A stretch of DNA of 64,000 nt from an uncultured Frankineae bacterium. GTDB taxonomy: Bacteria > Actinomycetota > Actinomycetes > Mycobacteriales > SCTD01. Of the stretch, positions 46,587-56,249 are shown piece after piece (position 1 is the first letter of the stretch; each line of letters begins with the position of its first letter). The notes under the pieces are model-generated. The model searched no databases, had not been told where the DNA came from, and was given only the letters and a program-made list of their open reading frames with translations. The translations under genes were made by a program, and so were the position numbers. The DNA is taken from positions 1 through 64,000 of the forward strand of contig CADCUB010000120.1 of the NCBI GenBank assembly GCA_902805775.1, read 5' to 3'.

Positions 46587-48701
46587 GTGGCGGGCGGGCG
46601 GGCGGTCGAGGCGCTGCAGGCCCTCGACGCCGCCCTCGCCGCGGTGCCCGGCGCCCAGCAGCGGCCGGGCCAGCGGGCGATGGTCGAGGCGGTCGCGGCG
46701 GCGCTGCGCTCCGGTGAGCACCTGCTGGTGCAGGCCGGCACCGGCACCGGGAAGTCGCTCGCCTACCTGGTGCCGGCGCTGGCCTCCGGCAAGCGGGTGG
46801 TCGTCGCGACCGCGACCAAGGCGCTGCAGGCCCAGCTGGTCGACAAGGACCTCCCCCGGCTGGTGACCGCGCTGGCACCGGTGCTCGGGCGGACCCCGAC
46901 TCTTGCCCTGGCCAAGGGGCGGAGCAACTACCTGTGCCTGCAGCAGGCGCACGGCGGTCCGGGGGCGCGCGACGACGAGCCCGACTCCCTGTTCGACGGA
47001 CCGGCCTCCTCGCTCGGGACCTCCGTGGTGCGCCTGCGCGAGTGGGCGCAGGACACCGAGACGGGGGACCGCGACGAGGTGCCGTTCCCGGTCACCGACC
47101 GCGCCTGGCGGCAGGTGTCCGTCAGCGCGCGGGAGTGCCTCGGCGCACGGTGCCCCAGCCGCGTCGAGTGCTTCGCCGAGAAGGCTCGGGAGTCGGCGAA
47201 GGAGGCCGACGTCGTCGTCGCCAACCACACCCTGCTCGCGCTCGACGTGTTCACCGGCGTCTCGGTGCTGCCGGAGCGCGACGCGGTGGTGCTCGACGAG
47301 GCGCACGAGTTCGTGTCGTCGGTGACCGACGCGCTCTCGCACGAGCTGTCCTCCGGCGAGGTCCGCCGAGCCGTCGCGAGCGCCGCGGAGCTGGTCGGGT
47401 CGACGACGTCGGACCGGCTCGAGAGCGCCCGTGACGGGCTCGAGGGGGTGCTGGGCACGCTCGCGCCGGGCTGGATCCCGGCGCTCGACCGGCATGCCCT
47501 GGACTCGGTCGCCCTGCTCGGGCGGGTCGCGGTCGAGGCGTGCGGCGAGATCACCCGTGACCTGTCCGCCGACGGCGACCTCGCGGGCGACGACGTCGAG
47601 CTGGCCCGCCGGGAGCGCGCCCGGGCCGCCCTGACCGCCGTCGCCGACGCCGCGCGGGAGATCGGGACGCCGTCGGTCTCCTCGGCCGTCTACGCGACGG
47701 CCGACGGCAGCAGCACCCGGCTGCGCGTGTCGCCGCTGCGGGTCGGCGGCGCGCTGGGCACCCGCCTGTTCGGCGAGACGACCGTCATCGCCACGTCCGC
47801 GACCCTCACCCTCGGCGGGTCCTTCCGCCACGTCGCGCAGCAGCTCGGCCTGGTCTGGCCGGCGGGCAGCGCCGTCGGCGCCGAGCGGGCGGGCGAGCCG
47901 CACGACGCCCGTGGGCCCGCCGCGGCCGACGAGGCGCTCGAGAGCGAGGACGAGGACCCGCCACCGCGCTGGCGGCACCTCGACGTCGGCAGCCCGTTCG
48001 ACTACCGGCGTCAGTCGCAGCTGTGGGTCGCCCGGTCGCTGCCCGACCCCGGGCGGAGAGCGGTGTCCTGGGCGCGGGAGGTCGACGCGCTGCTCGCCGA
48101 GCTGGTGCAGGCGGCCGGCGGACGCACGCTCGGCCTGTTCAGCTCCACGGCCGCCGCGGCGCGCGCCGCCGCCGCCGTCCGCGCCGCGACCGACCTGCCG
48201 GTGCTGCTGCAGGGCGACGACTCGCCCGGAGCGCTGCAGCACGCCTTCGCCTCCGACGCGCGCACCTGCCTGTTCGGCACCCGCTCGTTCTGGCAGGGCG
48301 TCGACACCCCCGGCAGCGCCTGCCAGCTCGTCGTCATCGACCGCATCCCGTTCGGGCACGTCGACGACCCGCTGTCGCAGGCCAGGCTGGCCGCCGCGGC
48401 CGACGCCGGGCGCAACGGCTTCCTCGAGGTCACCCTGCCGCCCGCGGCGGTGCTGCTCGCGCAGGGCGCCGGCCGGCTCGTGCGCTCACCCGCCGACCGC
48501 GGCATCGTCGTCGTGCTCGACCCGCGCCTGGAGACCGCGGGCTACGGCCGCACGCTGCTCGACACGCTCCCGCCGTTCTACCGCGCCCGCTCCAAGGAGT
48601 CGGTGCTCGCGTCCCTGCGGGCCGTCGACGCGACGGCGCCCGAGGTGCTGCCCGCCGGCCCGCCGCCTTCCCAGCGGCGCCGCGCTCTGGCCCGCACCTG
48701 A
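46587..48701 (+). CDS. dinG: DinG-type ATP-dependent DNA helicase
   Basis: A 704-residue XPD/DinG superfamily 2 helicase. Motif I is QAGTGTGKSLAYLVPA, motif II VVLDEAHEF. Four Cys (SNYLC near residue 117 and RECLGARCPSRVECF) are placed to hold the Fe-S cluster. The C-terminal half has LFGTRSFWQGVDTPG and RLVRSPADRGIVVVLDPR. DinG resolves R-loops and other DNA structures. No LexA box was found upstream. Confidence 0.92.
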   Translation: MAGGRAVEALQALDAALAAVPGAQQRPGQRAMVEAVAAALRSGEHLLVQAGTGTGKSLAYLVPALASGKRVVVATATKALQAQLVDKDLPRLVTALAPVLGRTPTLALAKGRSNYLCLQQAHGGPGARDDEPDSLFDGPASSLGTSVVRLREWAQDTETGDRDEVPFPVTDRAWRQVSVSARECLGARCPSRVECFAEKARESAKEADVVVANHTLLALDVFTGVSVLPERDAVVLDEAHEFVSSVTDALSHELSSGEVRRAVASAAELVGSTTSDRLESARDGLEGVLGTLAPGWIPALDRHALDSVALLGRVAVEACGEITRDLSADGDLAGDDVELARRERARAALTAVADAAREIGTPSVSSAVYATADGSSTRLRVSPLRVGGALGTRLFGETTVIATSATLTLGGSFRHVAQQLGLVWPAGSAVGAERAGEPHDARGPAAADEALESEDEDPPPRWRHLDVGSPFDYRRQSQLWVARSLPDPGRRAVSWAREVDALLAELVQAAGGRTLGLFSSTAAAARAAAAVRAATDLPVLLQGDDSPGALQHAFASDARTCLFGTRSFWQGVDTPGSACQLVVIDRIPFGHVDDPLSQARLAAAADAGRNGFLEVTLPPAAVLLAQGAGRLVRSPADRGIVVVLDPRLETAGYGRTLLDTLPPFYRARSKESVLASLRAVDATAPEVLPAGPPPSQRRRALART

Positions 48702-48735
48702 CTCGGCCCGACGCGGGGTGCGGCACGATCATGCG

Positions 48736-49839
48736 GTGACCGACGTCGGAGCCACCCTCGGGGTCGAGGAGGAGTACCACCTCGTCGACGCCGAGACCAT
48801 GGCGCTCGCCGACGCGCCGGACGTCGTGCCGACGGCCGTGGCCGCGCTCGGCGCACGGGCGCAGGGCGAGATCTCGACCAGCCAGCTGGAGGTGGCGACC
48901 AGCGTCCTGACGACGCTGGCCGGCGTCCGCGCCGAGCTGGTCGACCTGCGCCGCCAGGCCGACGCCGCCGCCCAGCGCCACGGCTGCCGCATCCTGCCGA
49001 CCGGCACGCACCCGTGGGGCACCTGGCGCGACCAGACCCGCACCCCCGACCGTCGCTACGACGACCTCGAGGAGCGCTTCGGCCTGCTCGCCCTGCAGCA
49101 GCTCATCACCGGCACGCACGTGCACGTCGTCGTGCCCGACGGCGAGCTCGCGGTGCAGGTGCTCGACCGCCTGCGGCCCGACCTGCCCGTGCTGCTCGCG
49201 CTGTCGGGCAGCTCGCCGTACTGGGAGGGCCAGGACACCGCCTACGCCAGCTTCCGGACCCTGTGGTACTCCCGGTTCCCGGTCACCGGCTCGCAGGAGG
49301 TGCTGGGCGACCGCGCCACCTACGACCGCCTCGTCGCCGACCTGGTGGCCTCCGGCGTCGTCCGGGACGCCTCGCACCTGTACTGGGACGCCCGCATCTC
49401 TACCCGCTTCCCGACGATCGAGGTCCGCATCGCCGACACCTGCCCGCACCTCGACGACGTCGTGCTGCAGGCGGGTCTGGCCCGGTCGCTGGTGCGCGCG
49501 GCGGCCGCTGCAGCCGTCGCCGGCACGCCGTACCCGCAGCCGCGTCCGGAGCTCGTGCGGGCGGCGCGCTGGGGCGCCGCCCGCAACGGGCTCGAGGGCC
49601 TGCTGCTCGACCTGCACACGGGGCAGCGGCGTCCCGCGGCGGAGGTCGTGACGGGCCTGCTCGACCGCTCGCGGGCCGACCTCGAGGACTCGGGGGAGTG
49701 GGACGAGGTGCACGCCCTCGCGCGGCAGGCACTGGCGCGGGGGACGTCGGCAGCCGAGCAGCGCCGGACGTACGCCCGCACCGGCGAGCTCGCCGAGGTG
49801 GTGCGCGGCGTCGTCCGCGACGCCGTGCCCGAGCCGTAG
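48736..49839 (+). CDS. Carboxylate-amine ligase, GCS2/YbdK family
   Basis: A 367-residue ATP-dependent ligase of the glutamate-cysteine ligase 2 family. Signatures are TLGVEEEYHLVDAET, GEISTSQLEVATSV, GTHVHVVVPDGELA and TRFPTIEVRIADTC. Members make gamma-glutamyl amides; E. coli YbdK has weak glutamate-cysteine ligase activity. The acceptor is unknown. GTG at 48736 is the family start. Confidence 0.88.
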   Translation: MTDVGATLGVEEEYHLVDAETMALADAPDVVPTAVAALGARAQGEISTSQLEVATSVLTTLAGVRAELVDLRRQADAAAQRHGCRILPTGTHPWGTWRDQTRTPDRRYDDLEERFGLLALQQLITGTHVHVVVPDGELAVQVLDRLRPDLPVLLALSGSSPYWEGQDTAYASFRTLWYSRFPVTGSQEVLGDRATYDRLVADLVASGVVRDASHLYWDARISTRFPTIEVRIADTCPHLDDVVLQAGLARSLVRAAAAAAVAGTPYPQPRPELVRAARWGAARNGLEGLLLDLHTGQRRPAAEVVTGLLDRSRADLEDSGEWDEVHALARQALARGTSAAEQRRTYARTGELAEVVRGVVRDAVPEP

Positions 49840-49872
49840 CGCCCGGTCCGGGACGACTGGCCCCAGGGGCCC

Positions 49873-50706
49873 TCAGCGGCGGAACAGGTCCGGCGGGGGG
49901 CGGGGGGCCGCGCGGGCGGTCGCGTCCGTCACCGCCGCCGCACCGCCGCTGAACTGCACGAGGTCCTCGCCGGTGACGACCCGCGCCCGCCCGGCGGCCC
50001 GCGACGCCCGGCGCACCAGGGCGTCCACGGGCAGCGGGGCGTCGCTGGCCGCCAGCACCAGGTTGGCGAACCGGCGGCCCCGCAGCACGGACGGGTCGGC
50101 GAGCAGCACGACGCAGGCGTAGGCGGCGAGCAGCGTCGCCACCTGCCCCTTGGCGAACGCCAGCGGCTTGCCGTCGGCGACGTTGACGAGGTGGACCCCG
50201 TTCGGCCGCAGCAGGCGCCGCACCTGCCCGAGCCACTCCAGGGTCGTGACGTGCACCGGCTGCTGGGCGGCCTCGAAGACGTCGGCGACGACCAGGTCGC
50301 TCTCGCCCGCCCGCAGGCGGGGCAGCTCGGTGCGCGCGTCCCCCACCCGCAGCCGGAACCCCGCCGTCCCGAAGCTCTCGCGCACCAGGCGCGCCAGCGC
50401 CTCGTCGGCCTCCACGACGACCTGGCGCGAGCCCGGGCGGGTCGCGGCGACGTACCGGGCCAGCGTGCAGCCACCGCCACCGAGGTGCACCGCCGACAGC
50501 GGGCCGGCCGGCAGGACGTCGACCACGTCGCCCATCAGGCGCACGTAGTCGAACTCCAGGTGCGTGGGGTCGGCGAGGTCGACGTAGGACTGCGCCACGC
50601 CGTCCACCGACAGCAGCCAGCCGTCCTCGCCGTCCAGGTCGCGCAGCAGCTCGGCCTGGCCGAAGTCGACCGGCCACCGACCCGGTCGGGGTGCGGCCGG
50701 GCTCAC
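49873..50706 (-). CDS. Spermidine synthase-like methyltransferase-fold protein
   Basis: A 277-residue protein with the spermidine synthase look: VDLADPTHLEFDYVRLMG, AVHLGGGGCTLARYVA, VVEADEALARLV and VVADVFEAAQQP. Actinobacterial members often lack a known polyamine activity, so this is called spermidine synthase-like. It lies ten bases after the Nudix gene. Confidence 0.84.
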   Translation of the reverse strand: MSPAAPRPGRWPVDFGQAELLRDLDGEDGWLLSVDGVAQSYVDLADPTHLEFDYVRLMGDVVDVLPAGPLSAVHLGGGGCTLARYVAATRPGSRQVVVEADEALARLVRESFGTAGFRLRVGDARTELPRLRAGESDLVVADVFEAAQQPVHVTTLEWLGQVRRLLRPNGVHLVNVADGKPLAFAKGQVATLLAAYACVVLLADPSVLRGRRFANLVLAASDAPLPVDALVRRASRAAGRARVVTGEDLVQFSGGAAAVTDATARAAPRPPPDLFRR

Positions 50707-50716
50707 GCGGCGGCCG

Positions 50717-51169
50717 TCATCCCTCGGGCAGCAGCGTGCGCAGGGCCGGCCAGGCAGCGGCGAAGGCCGGCAGCAGCGGCAGGCTGACGACCTGCTCGAC
50801 CGGCACCCAGCGCAGGGCGATGCTCTCGCGGTCGGGCACCACCGGCAGCTGCTCCGGCACGGTCGCGACGATGGTGGTGTAGCTCCAGGACCCGTGGTCG
50901 GCGACGTGCTCGCCGAGCTGCGTCAGCCGGCTGACGTCCAGGCCGGTCTCCTCGACGGTCTCGCGCTCGGCGGCGGCGCGGGCGGTCTCGGTCGAGTCGC
51001 GGGCGCCGCCCGGCACACCCCAGGTGTCGCCGCCGTGGCTCCACGGCGCCCGGTGCTGCATCAGGACGTACGGCTTCCCGCGCGTCACCGCCAGCAGCCC
51101 GGCGGCGCCGAAGCGCCCCCAGTGCCGGTGTCCGAGCGTGCACTGCGTCCAGCCGTCCCCGTCCCTCAC
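50717..51169 (-). CDS. Nudix hydrolase
   Basis: A 150-residue Nudix protein. The box reads GGARDSTETARAAAERETVEETG (Gx5Ex7REUxEExGU), after WGVPGG. Substrate may be a damaged nucleotide or a nucleoside diphosphate conjugate. GTG start with GGAGG upstream. Divergent from the SpoIIE-type gene. Confidence 0.9.
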   Translation of the reverse strand: MRDGDGWTQCTLGHRHWGRFGAAGLLAVTRGKPYVLMQHRAPWSHGGDTWGVPGGARDSTETARAAAERETVEETGLDVSRLTQLGEHVADHGSWSYTTIVATVPEQLPVVPDRESIALRWVPVEQVVSLPLLPAFAAAWPALRTLLPEG

Positions 51170-51231
51170 CCGTCCTGCCTACCTCCTGCGGCTCTCCCAG
51201 GCGAGCCGGCCCGGTGATCGTCGGCCCGGTT

Positions 51232-51237
51232 ACGCTG
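51232..51237 (+). promoter_or_regulatory. -10 hexamer of the PAS-GAF-PP2C gene
   Basis: TACGCT, five bases before the GTG at 51243. Confidence 0.4.
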
Positions 51238-51242
51238 CGTCG

Positions 51243-53822
51243 GTGGTCGACCTGCCGGTGCACGGCCGCGAGCCCAGCCACCTCGAGCCGCTGGGCGGGC
51301 TGGCGGTGGAGCAGCTGCCCGGGGCGGTCATCGCGGTCGACCTGTCCAGCAGCGTCGTGCACTGGAGCGCCGGTGCCGAGCAGCTGTACGGCTGGTCCGC
51401 CGACGAGGCGCGCGGCCGTTCCGTGCGCGAGCTCATCGCGCTGGTCCCCGAGCGGGCCGACGAGGTCCGCGCCACCGTCCACGCAGGACAGCAGTGGTCG
51501 GGGGAGTTCCGGACCGTGCGCAAGGACGGGACGCCGCTGCTGGTCTACGTCAGCAACGCCCCCGTGCGCGACGCCGCCGGCCGGGTCGTCGGCGTCGTGG
51601 GCGTGTCGCTCGACATCACGGCGTACGCACGTGCGCTGACCTCTCGGGCCGACCAGCTGCAGGACGCCCGCCGGCGGGCCGAGCGGCTGGCCGACCGGCA
51701 CGCCCGCCTGGTGCAGGTCAGCGAGGCGCTGGGGGCGGCCCTGGACGCCCGGACCATCGCCGAGATCGTGGTGACGCAGGCCGTCGACGCCCTGGGCGTG
51801 GACGCCGGCGGCGTCGCCGTCGTCGAGCACGGCGCCCTGCGGGTGCTGGCGACGGTGGGCTACGAGCCCGAGGTCGTCGCCATCTACGAGTCCCTGCCGC
51901 TGGAGGCCGCCACGCCGCTCACCGACCTGCTGCGGACCGGCCGGCCGCTGCGGACCGGGACCGCCCAGGAGCTGGCGGACCGCTACCCCGACCTGCGGCA
52001 CTCCTCGCGCAGCGCGTCGTTCGCCGGGATCCCGCTCGAGTTCGACGGCCGGGTGCTGGGCGTGATGGCGCTGTCCTCCACCACCGAGCACGCCTTCCCC
52101 GACGAGGACCTCGACTTCCCGCTGACCCTGGCCCGCTCGTGCGCGCAGGCGCTCGAGCGCGGCCGCCTGTTCGAGGCCGAGCGGGAGGCCCGTCGGCGCA
52201 CGACGTTCCTCGCCACGGCCAGCTCGCGCCTGGCCGAGTCGCTGGACTACCACCGCACGCTCGACGCCGTGGCGGCGCTGGCCGTGCCCGCCCACGGCGA
52301 CTGGTGCTCGATCCACCTGCTCGACGAGACCGGCGCGCCGCAGCTGGTGACGGTCCACCACCGCGACCCCGACCTGCAGGACCTGCTGAGCGAGCTGTTC
52401 GTGCGCTACCCGCCCCAGCCCGACCGCGGCTCCGGGATCGGCCAGGCCGTGGGGGAGCGGCGCCTGGTCCACCACGCAGCCTTCTCCGACGCCGTGCTGC
52501 GGGCCATCGCGCGCGACGACTGGCACTACGACGCCCTGCGACGGCTGGGCCTCGGCAGCGCCCTGGTCGTGCCGCTCGAGGTCGTCGGCCGGATCGTCGG
52601 GGTGCTGACGATCACCAGCGAGCGGCCGCACGCCTACGACGAGGCCGACATCGAGCTCGTCGACGACCTCGCCCACCGGATGGCGGCTGCGGTCGACAAC
52701 GCCCTGCGCTACCGCGCGGAGCGCGAGACGGCGCTGACCCTGCAGCGCTCGCTGCTGCCGAGCACGCTGCCGGCGCTGCCCGGCCTGACCGTCGCCCACC
52801 GCTACCTGCCCGGGACGGCCGGCGCGGAGGTCGGCGGCGACTGGTACGACCTCGTGCCGCTCACCCGCGGCCGCGTGGGGCTGGTCATCGGCGACGTGAT
52901 GGGACGCGGCATCGGCGCCGCGGCGGTGATGGGGCAGCTGCGCGCCGCCGTACGTGCCTGCGCCCTGGTCGAGGACAGCCCCTCCGGGGTGCTGGCGCTC
53001 GTCGACGCCGCCATGTCCTCGCTCGGGCAGACGTCGCTGACCACCTGCCTGTACGGCGTGCTCGACACGGCGGCCGGCACGCTGGTGCTGGCCAGCGCCG
53101 GGCACCTGCCCCCGCTGGTCGTGCACCGCGACGGCGGTGGGCAGTACGTCGAGCTGGACCCGGGCCCGCCGCTGGGCGTCGGCAGCGAGCGGGCGCCGGA
53201 GACGGTGCTGCAGCTGCCCGAGGGGGCACTGCTGCTGCTGTTCACCGACGGGCTGGTGGAGGGGCGGGCGCAGCCGGTCGAGGCCGGGCTGCTGGCCCTG
53301 CGCAACGCCGTCGCCGAGCTCGGCGAGCTGTCGCCGGCCGGCCTGGAGGGCGTCTGCGACACGCTGCTGCGCGACCTGGGCCGTGACGGCCGCCCCGACG
53401 ACGACAGCGCGCTGCTGGCCGTCCTGACCGCCGGCCGCGAGGCGGGGACGGCGGGAGCGCACCTGCACCTGGCCGGCCACCTGTCGGAGGTGGCCCGGGC
53501 CCGGCGGCTGGCCGAGGAGTGGGCCGAGCGCACCGGCTGCGACGCCGACGACGCAGCCCTGCTGGTCACCGAGCTCGCCAGCAACGCCCTGCGGCACGGC
53601 GGTCCCGGCGTCGACCTGTGGGTGCGGCCGTGCGCCGGAGGGGGTCTGCGCGTGGAGCTCATCGACGGCCGCGCCGACGCTCTGCCGCGACTGCGCCGCC
53701 CGGAGGCCGACGAGGAGGGCGGGCGCGGGCTGCTCATCGTCGCCGCGCTGGCCCGCGACTGGGGGACGGGGCGCCTGTCGGCCGGCAAGTGCGTCTGGTT
53801 CGAGCTGGCCCCGGCCGGCTGA
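51243..53822 (+). CDS. PAS-GAF-GAF-SpoIIE phosphatase-HATPase multidomain regulator
   Basis: An 859-residue cytoplasmic protein. The PAS domain (about 20-120) ends with VVGVVGVSLDITAYA; a short coiled region leads to GAF1 (about 160-310) and GAF2 (about 330-485). The PP2C/SpoIIE phosphatase has AEVGGDWYDLVPLT, VIGDVMGRGIGAAAV, LFTDGLVEGRAQ and DDDSALLAVL. The C-terminal RsbW-like ATPase has ELASNALRHGGPG and GRGLLIVAALARDW. It likely controls an anti-sigma factor antagonist pathway, joining phosphatase and kinase in one chain. No sigma or antagonist gene adjoins it. The longer ORF in the track extends antisense to Nudix. Confidence 0.9.
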   Translation: MVDLPVHGREPSHLEPLGGLAVEQLPGAVIAVDLSSSVVHWSAGAEQLYGWSADEARGRSVRELIALVPERADEVRATVHAGQQWSGEFRTVRKDGTPLLVYVSNAPVRDAAGRVVGVVGVSLDITAYARALTSRADQLQDARRRAERLADRHARLVQVSEALGAALDARTIAEIVVTQAVDALGVDAGGVAVVEHGALRVLATVGYEPEVVAIYESLPLEAATPLTDLLRTGRPLRTGTAQELADRYPDLRHSSRSASFAGIPLEFDGRVLGVMALSSTTEHAFPDEDLDFPLTLARSCAQALERGRLFEAEREARRRTTFLATASSRLAESLDYHRTLDAVAALAVPAHGDWCSIHLLDETGAPQLVTVHHRDPDLQDLLSELFVRYPPQPDRGSGIGQAVGERRLVHHAAFSDAVLRAIARDDWHYDALRRLGLGSALVVPLEVVGRIVGVLTITSERPHAYDEADIELVDDLAHRMAAAVDNALRYRAERETALTLQRSLLPSTLPALPGLTVAHRYLPGTAGAEVGGDWYDLVPLTRGRVGLVIGDVMGRGIGAAAVMGQLRAAVRACALVEDSPSGVLALVDAAMSSLGQTSLTTCLYGVLDTAAGTLVLASAGHLPPLVVHRDGGGQYVELDPGPPLGVGSERAPETVLQLPEGALLLLFTDGLVEGRAQPVEAGLLALRNAVAELGELSPAGLEGVCDTLLRDLGRDGRPDDDSALLAVLTAGREAGTAGAHLHLAGHLSEVARARRLAEEWAERTGCDADDAALLVTELASNALRHGGPGVDLWVRPCAGGGLRVELIDGRADALPRLRRPEADEEGGRGLLIVAALARDWGTGRLSAGKCVWFELAPAG

Positions 53823-53851
53823 GGTCCGCCGGGCCGCCTGTCCGCCGCCCG

Positions 53852-55153
53852 TCAGGCGAAGCCGGGCAGGTGCTCCCGCAGGACGGGTCCGACCGGCACC
53901 TCGGCCTCGAGCTGGCACAGCACGCCCACCATGCCGAGCCAGACCCGGTGGGTGAACAGGTGCTCGGCCGGCAGGTCCAGCTCCAGCGCCACCGCGAACT
54001 CCGGGTTGCGCGGGTCGTTCACCCGCGCGAACTCGCTGCGCAGCCAGTCGCGGGTGAAGCGGAACCGCTCGGCGCGGGCCGGCACCGTGAACGGCGCCAT
54101 GTAGTCGACCAGCTTGGCGACGTCGACGCTCGCCCCCGGCCGCACGAAGCCCTCCTCCTGCAGCCGCCGCAGCACCTCGTCGGGGTCGTCGCCGAGCAGC
54201 GCGGCGAGCAGGCGGCCGAAGGTCGAGGGCATCGACGGCAGCTCCAGCGAGGAGCCGAAGTCGAGCACCCCGAGCCGGCCGTCGTCGAGCAGCCGGAAGT
54301 TGCCGGGATGGGGGTCGGTGTGCAGCAGCCCGGCGCGGGCCGGCCCGCTGACGAGGAAGCGCTGGTAGAGCAGCGCCGCGCGCTCGCGCTCGGTCTGCGT
54401 CCCCCGTCGGGCCACCGCCGCCAGCGGCGTGCCGTCCAGCCAGTCCATGACCAGCACGCGCGGCGCCGCCTGGCGGACCTGCGGCACGACGACGTCCGGG
54501 TCGCCTGCGTACGCGGTGGCGAAGCGGGTCTGCGTGCGTGCCTCGTGCAGGTAGTCGAGCTCCTCGGTCAGCCGGTCGCGCAGCTCGGCGACCAGCGGAG
54601 GCAGCGCGAGCCCCCGAGCGACCAGCGCCGCCACCCGCGACATCGCCGACAGCGTGCGGACGTCGGCGGTCAGGGCCTCCCGCACGCCGGGGTACTGCAC
54701 CTTGACGGCGACCGGGCGCCCGTCGGCGTCACGGGCGCGGTGCACCTGCCCGATGGAGGCGGCGGCCGTCGCGCTCTCCGAGAAGTCGGGCAGCCGCTCG
54801 CGCCAGCGCGGCCCGAGGTCGGCGCGCAGCACCGGCTCGACGTCCGCGAAGGGCAGGGGAGCGTTGGCCTCCTGCAGGCCCGACAGCGTGTCGCGCCACG
54901 TCGACTCGGGGTCGGGCGGGAACAGCGCCTCGACCGTCGACAGCAGCTGCCCGGCCTTGAGCGCCCCGCCCTTGAGCCCGCCCAGGACCCGGCGCGTGCG
55001 GGCGGCGTTGCGCTCGCGCAGCGACGCGGCCACCCGGTCGGGGTCCTGGCCCGCCAGCCGGCGCAGGGCGCCCTCGGCGGCCAGCGCCGCGGCGCCGGCC
55101 GGCAGCGAGGCCAGCTGCGCCGTACGGGTCAGTCGCGCGGTCGGGACGGGCAC
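53852..55153 (-). CDS. ABC1/AarF/UbiB family atypical kinase
   Basis: A 433-residue ADCK-like protein. The KxGQ motif is GGALKAGQLLSTVEALF; then AAASIGQVHRARD, VAVKVQYPGV (ATP Lys), LLHTDPHPGNFRLL (catalytic loop) and VLDFGSSLE (DFG). Members help quinone synthesis or lipid transport. It is 43 bases after the permease gene, on the same strand. Confidence 0.92.
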   Translation of the reverse strand: MPVPTARLTRTAQLASLPAGAAALAAEGALRRLAGQDPDRVAASLRERNAARTRRVLGGLKGGALKAGQLLSTVEALFPPDPESTWRDTLSGLQEANAPLPFADVEPVLRADLGPRWRERLPDFSESATAAASIGQVHRARDADGRPVAVKVQYPGVREALTADVRTLSAMSRVAALVARGLALPPLVAELRDRLTEELDYLHEARTQTRFATAYAGDPDVVVPQVRQAAPRVLVMDWLDGTPLAAVARRGTQTERERAALLYQRFLVSGPARAGLLHTDPHPGNFRLLDDGRLGVLDFGSSLELPSMPSTFGRLLAALLGDDPDEVLRRLQEEGFVRPGASVDVAKLVDYMAPFTVPARAERFRFTRDWLRSEFARVNDPRNPEFAVALELDLPAEHLFTHRVWLGMVGVLCQLEAEVPVGPVLREHLPGFA

Positions 55154-55196
55154 CCGACCAGCCTGCCCTGCCGAGCGTCCCGGACGCGCCGGCGGC

Positions 55197-56249
55197 TCAG
55201 TCCAGGTCGCGCCGCGAGAACAGGACGATCCCGAGGCCCAGCACGAGCAGCGTGACCGCGGTCAGGACCAGCCCGCCCTGCAGGTTGCCGACGACGACCT
55301 CGCGCTCGGTGACGGAGAAGACCCCGTTGCGGTCGGTGACTCCCTCGGAGAACAGCAGGAACGAGGTCCCGCCCTCCAGGACCAGAGCGGCGGCGTTGGT
55401 CGTCAGCAGCCACTCCTGCCAGGCCGGCCGGAGGGCACGCACGGCGTTCTCCACGACGACGACGTAGACGAAGCCGGCACCCAGCGCGGCGGCCGTGTTG
55501 CGGATCAGGTTGGCCAGGGCGAAGCCGAGCAGTGCCACGAGCACGGCCAGCAGCACGCTGCGTCCGCCGGCGGCTGCGAGCTCGCGCCAGAAGCCCGGCG
55601 GCGCGTCCACGGTGCCGCGCGTCTCGGCGAGGACCCGGGCCGCGACGGCCCAGACCGCCTGCGTGGCCGCGGCGAGCACGGCGATCGTCAGCGCCAGCAC
55701 CGTGGTCTTGGCCAGCATGACCTTGACCCGGCGCGGCTCCCAGAACAGCAGGGCCACGATCGACCGGGTGGACCACTCGGCGCCGATCCAGGTGGCGCCG
55801 ACCAGGAAGGCGAACGCGGCAGTGGCCGCTGCGACGACGGCGGCGCCGGCCGGGCCGTCCTCGCCCAGCACGAACGGGCGCTCGTCGACGAACTGCTCAG
55901 GGCCGCCCATGCTCTCCACGGTCGGCCGGGGACCGCAGAACTGCTCCGGGCTCGTGCCCTCGGGGAGGTCGGTCGAGGTCAGGCACTGCTCGTAGAAGAC
56001 CTGCGACTCGGCGAGCACCCGCTCGAGCTCGGCCTGCGCCTCGGCCTGGCCGGCGGCGGACGGCGCGGCGAACTGCGTCGACGCGACGGCCAGCAGACCG
56101 GCGAACCCGAGCAGCCCGAGCAGGACCAGGACCCGGATGAAGCGGCGCGAGCGCATCCGGTGGCCCTCGGCCCGCAGCAGGGAGCCGCGGGGAGGAGGTG
56201 CGGCGGGCGCCGGAGCGCCGGAGGTCTCGGTCTGCAGCGTGGCGGTCAT
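55197..56249 (-). CDS. ABC transporter permease (ABC-2 type)
   Basis: A 350-residue membrane protein with about six hydrophobic segments, the first VLVLLGLLGFAGLLAVAS, and a large loop between TM1 and TM2 carrying two Cys (FYEQCLTST and EQFCGPRP). It couples to the ATPase gene by ATGA. The substrate is unknown; the ABC-2 pattern suggests export. Confidence 0.88.
   Translation of the reverse strand: MTATLQTETSGAPAPAAPPPRGSLLRAEGHRMRSRRFIRVLVLLGLLGFAGLLAVASTQFAAPSAAGQAEAQAELERVLAESQVFYEQCLTSTDLPEGTSPEQFCGPRPTVESMGGPEQFVDERPFVLGEDGPAGAAVVAAATAAFAFLVGATWIGAEWSTRSIVALLFWEPRRVKVMLAKTTVLALTIAVLAAATQAVWAVAARVLAETRGTVDAPPGFWRELAAAGGRSVLLAVLVALLGFALANLIRNTAAALGAGFVYVVVVENAVRALRPAWQEWLLTTNAAALVLEGGTSFLLFSEGVTDRNGVFSVTEREVVVGNLQGGLVLTAVTLLVLGLGIVLFSRRDLD

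Noticed and set aside
46440-48359. 639-residue minus-strand ORF
   Set aside because: Antisense to dinG with no recognisable domain.
50703-53918. 1071-residue minus-strand ORF
   Set aside because: Shadow of the PAS-GAF-PP2C gene; composition is Gln/Gly/Arg-rich without any domain.
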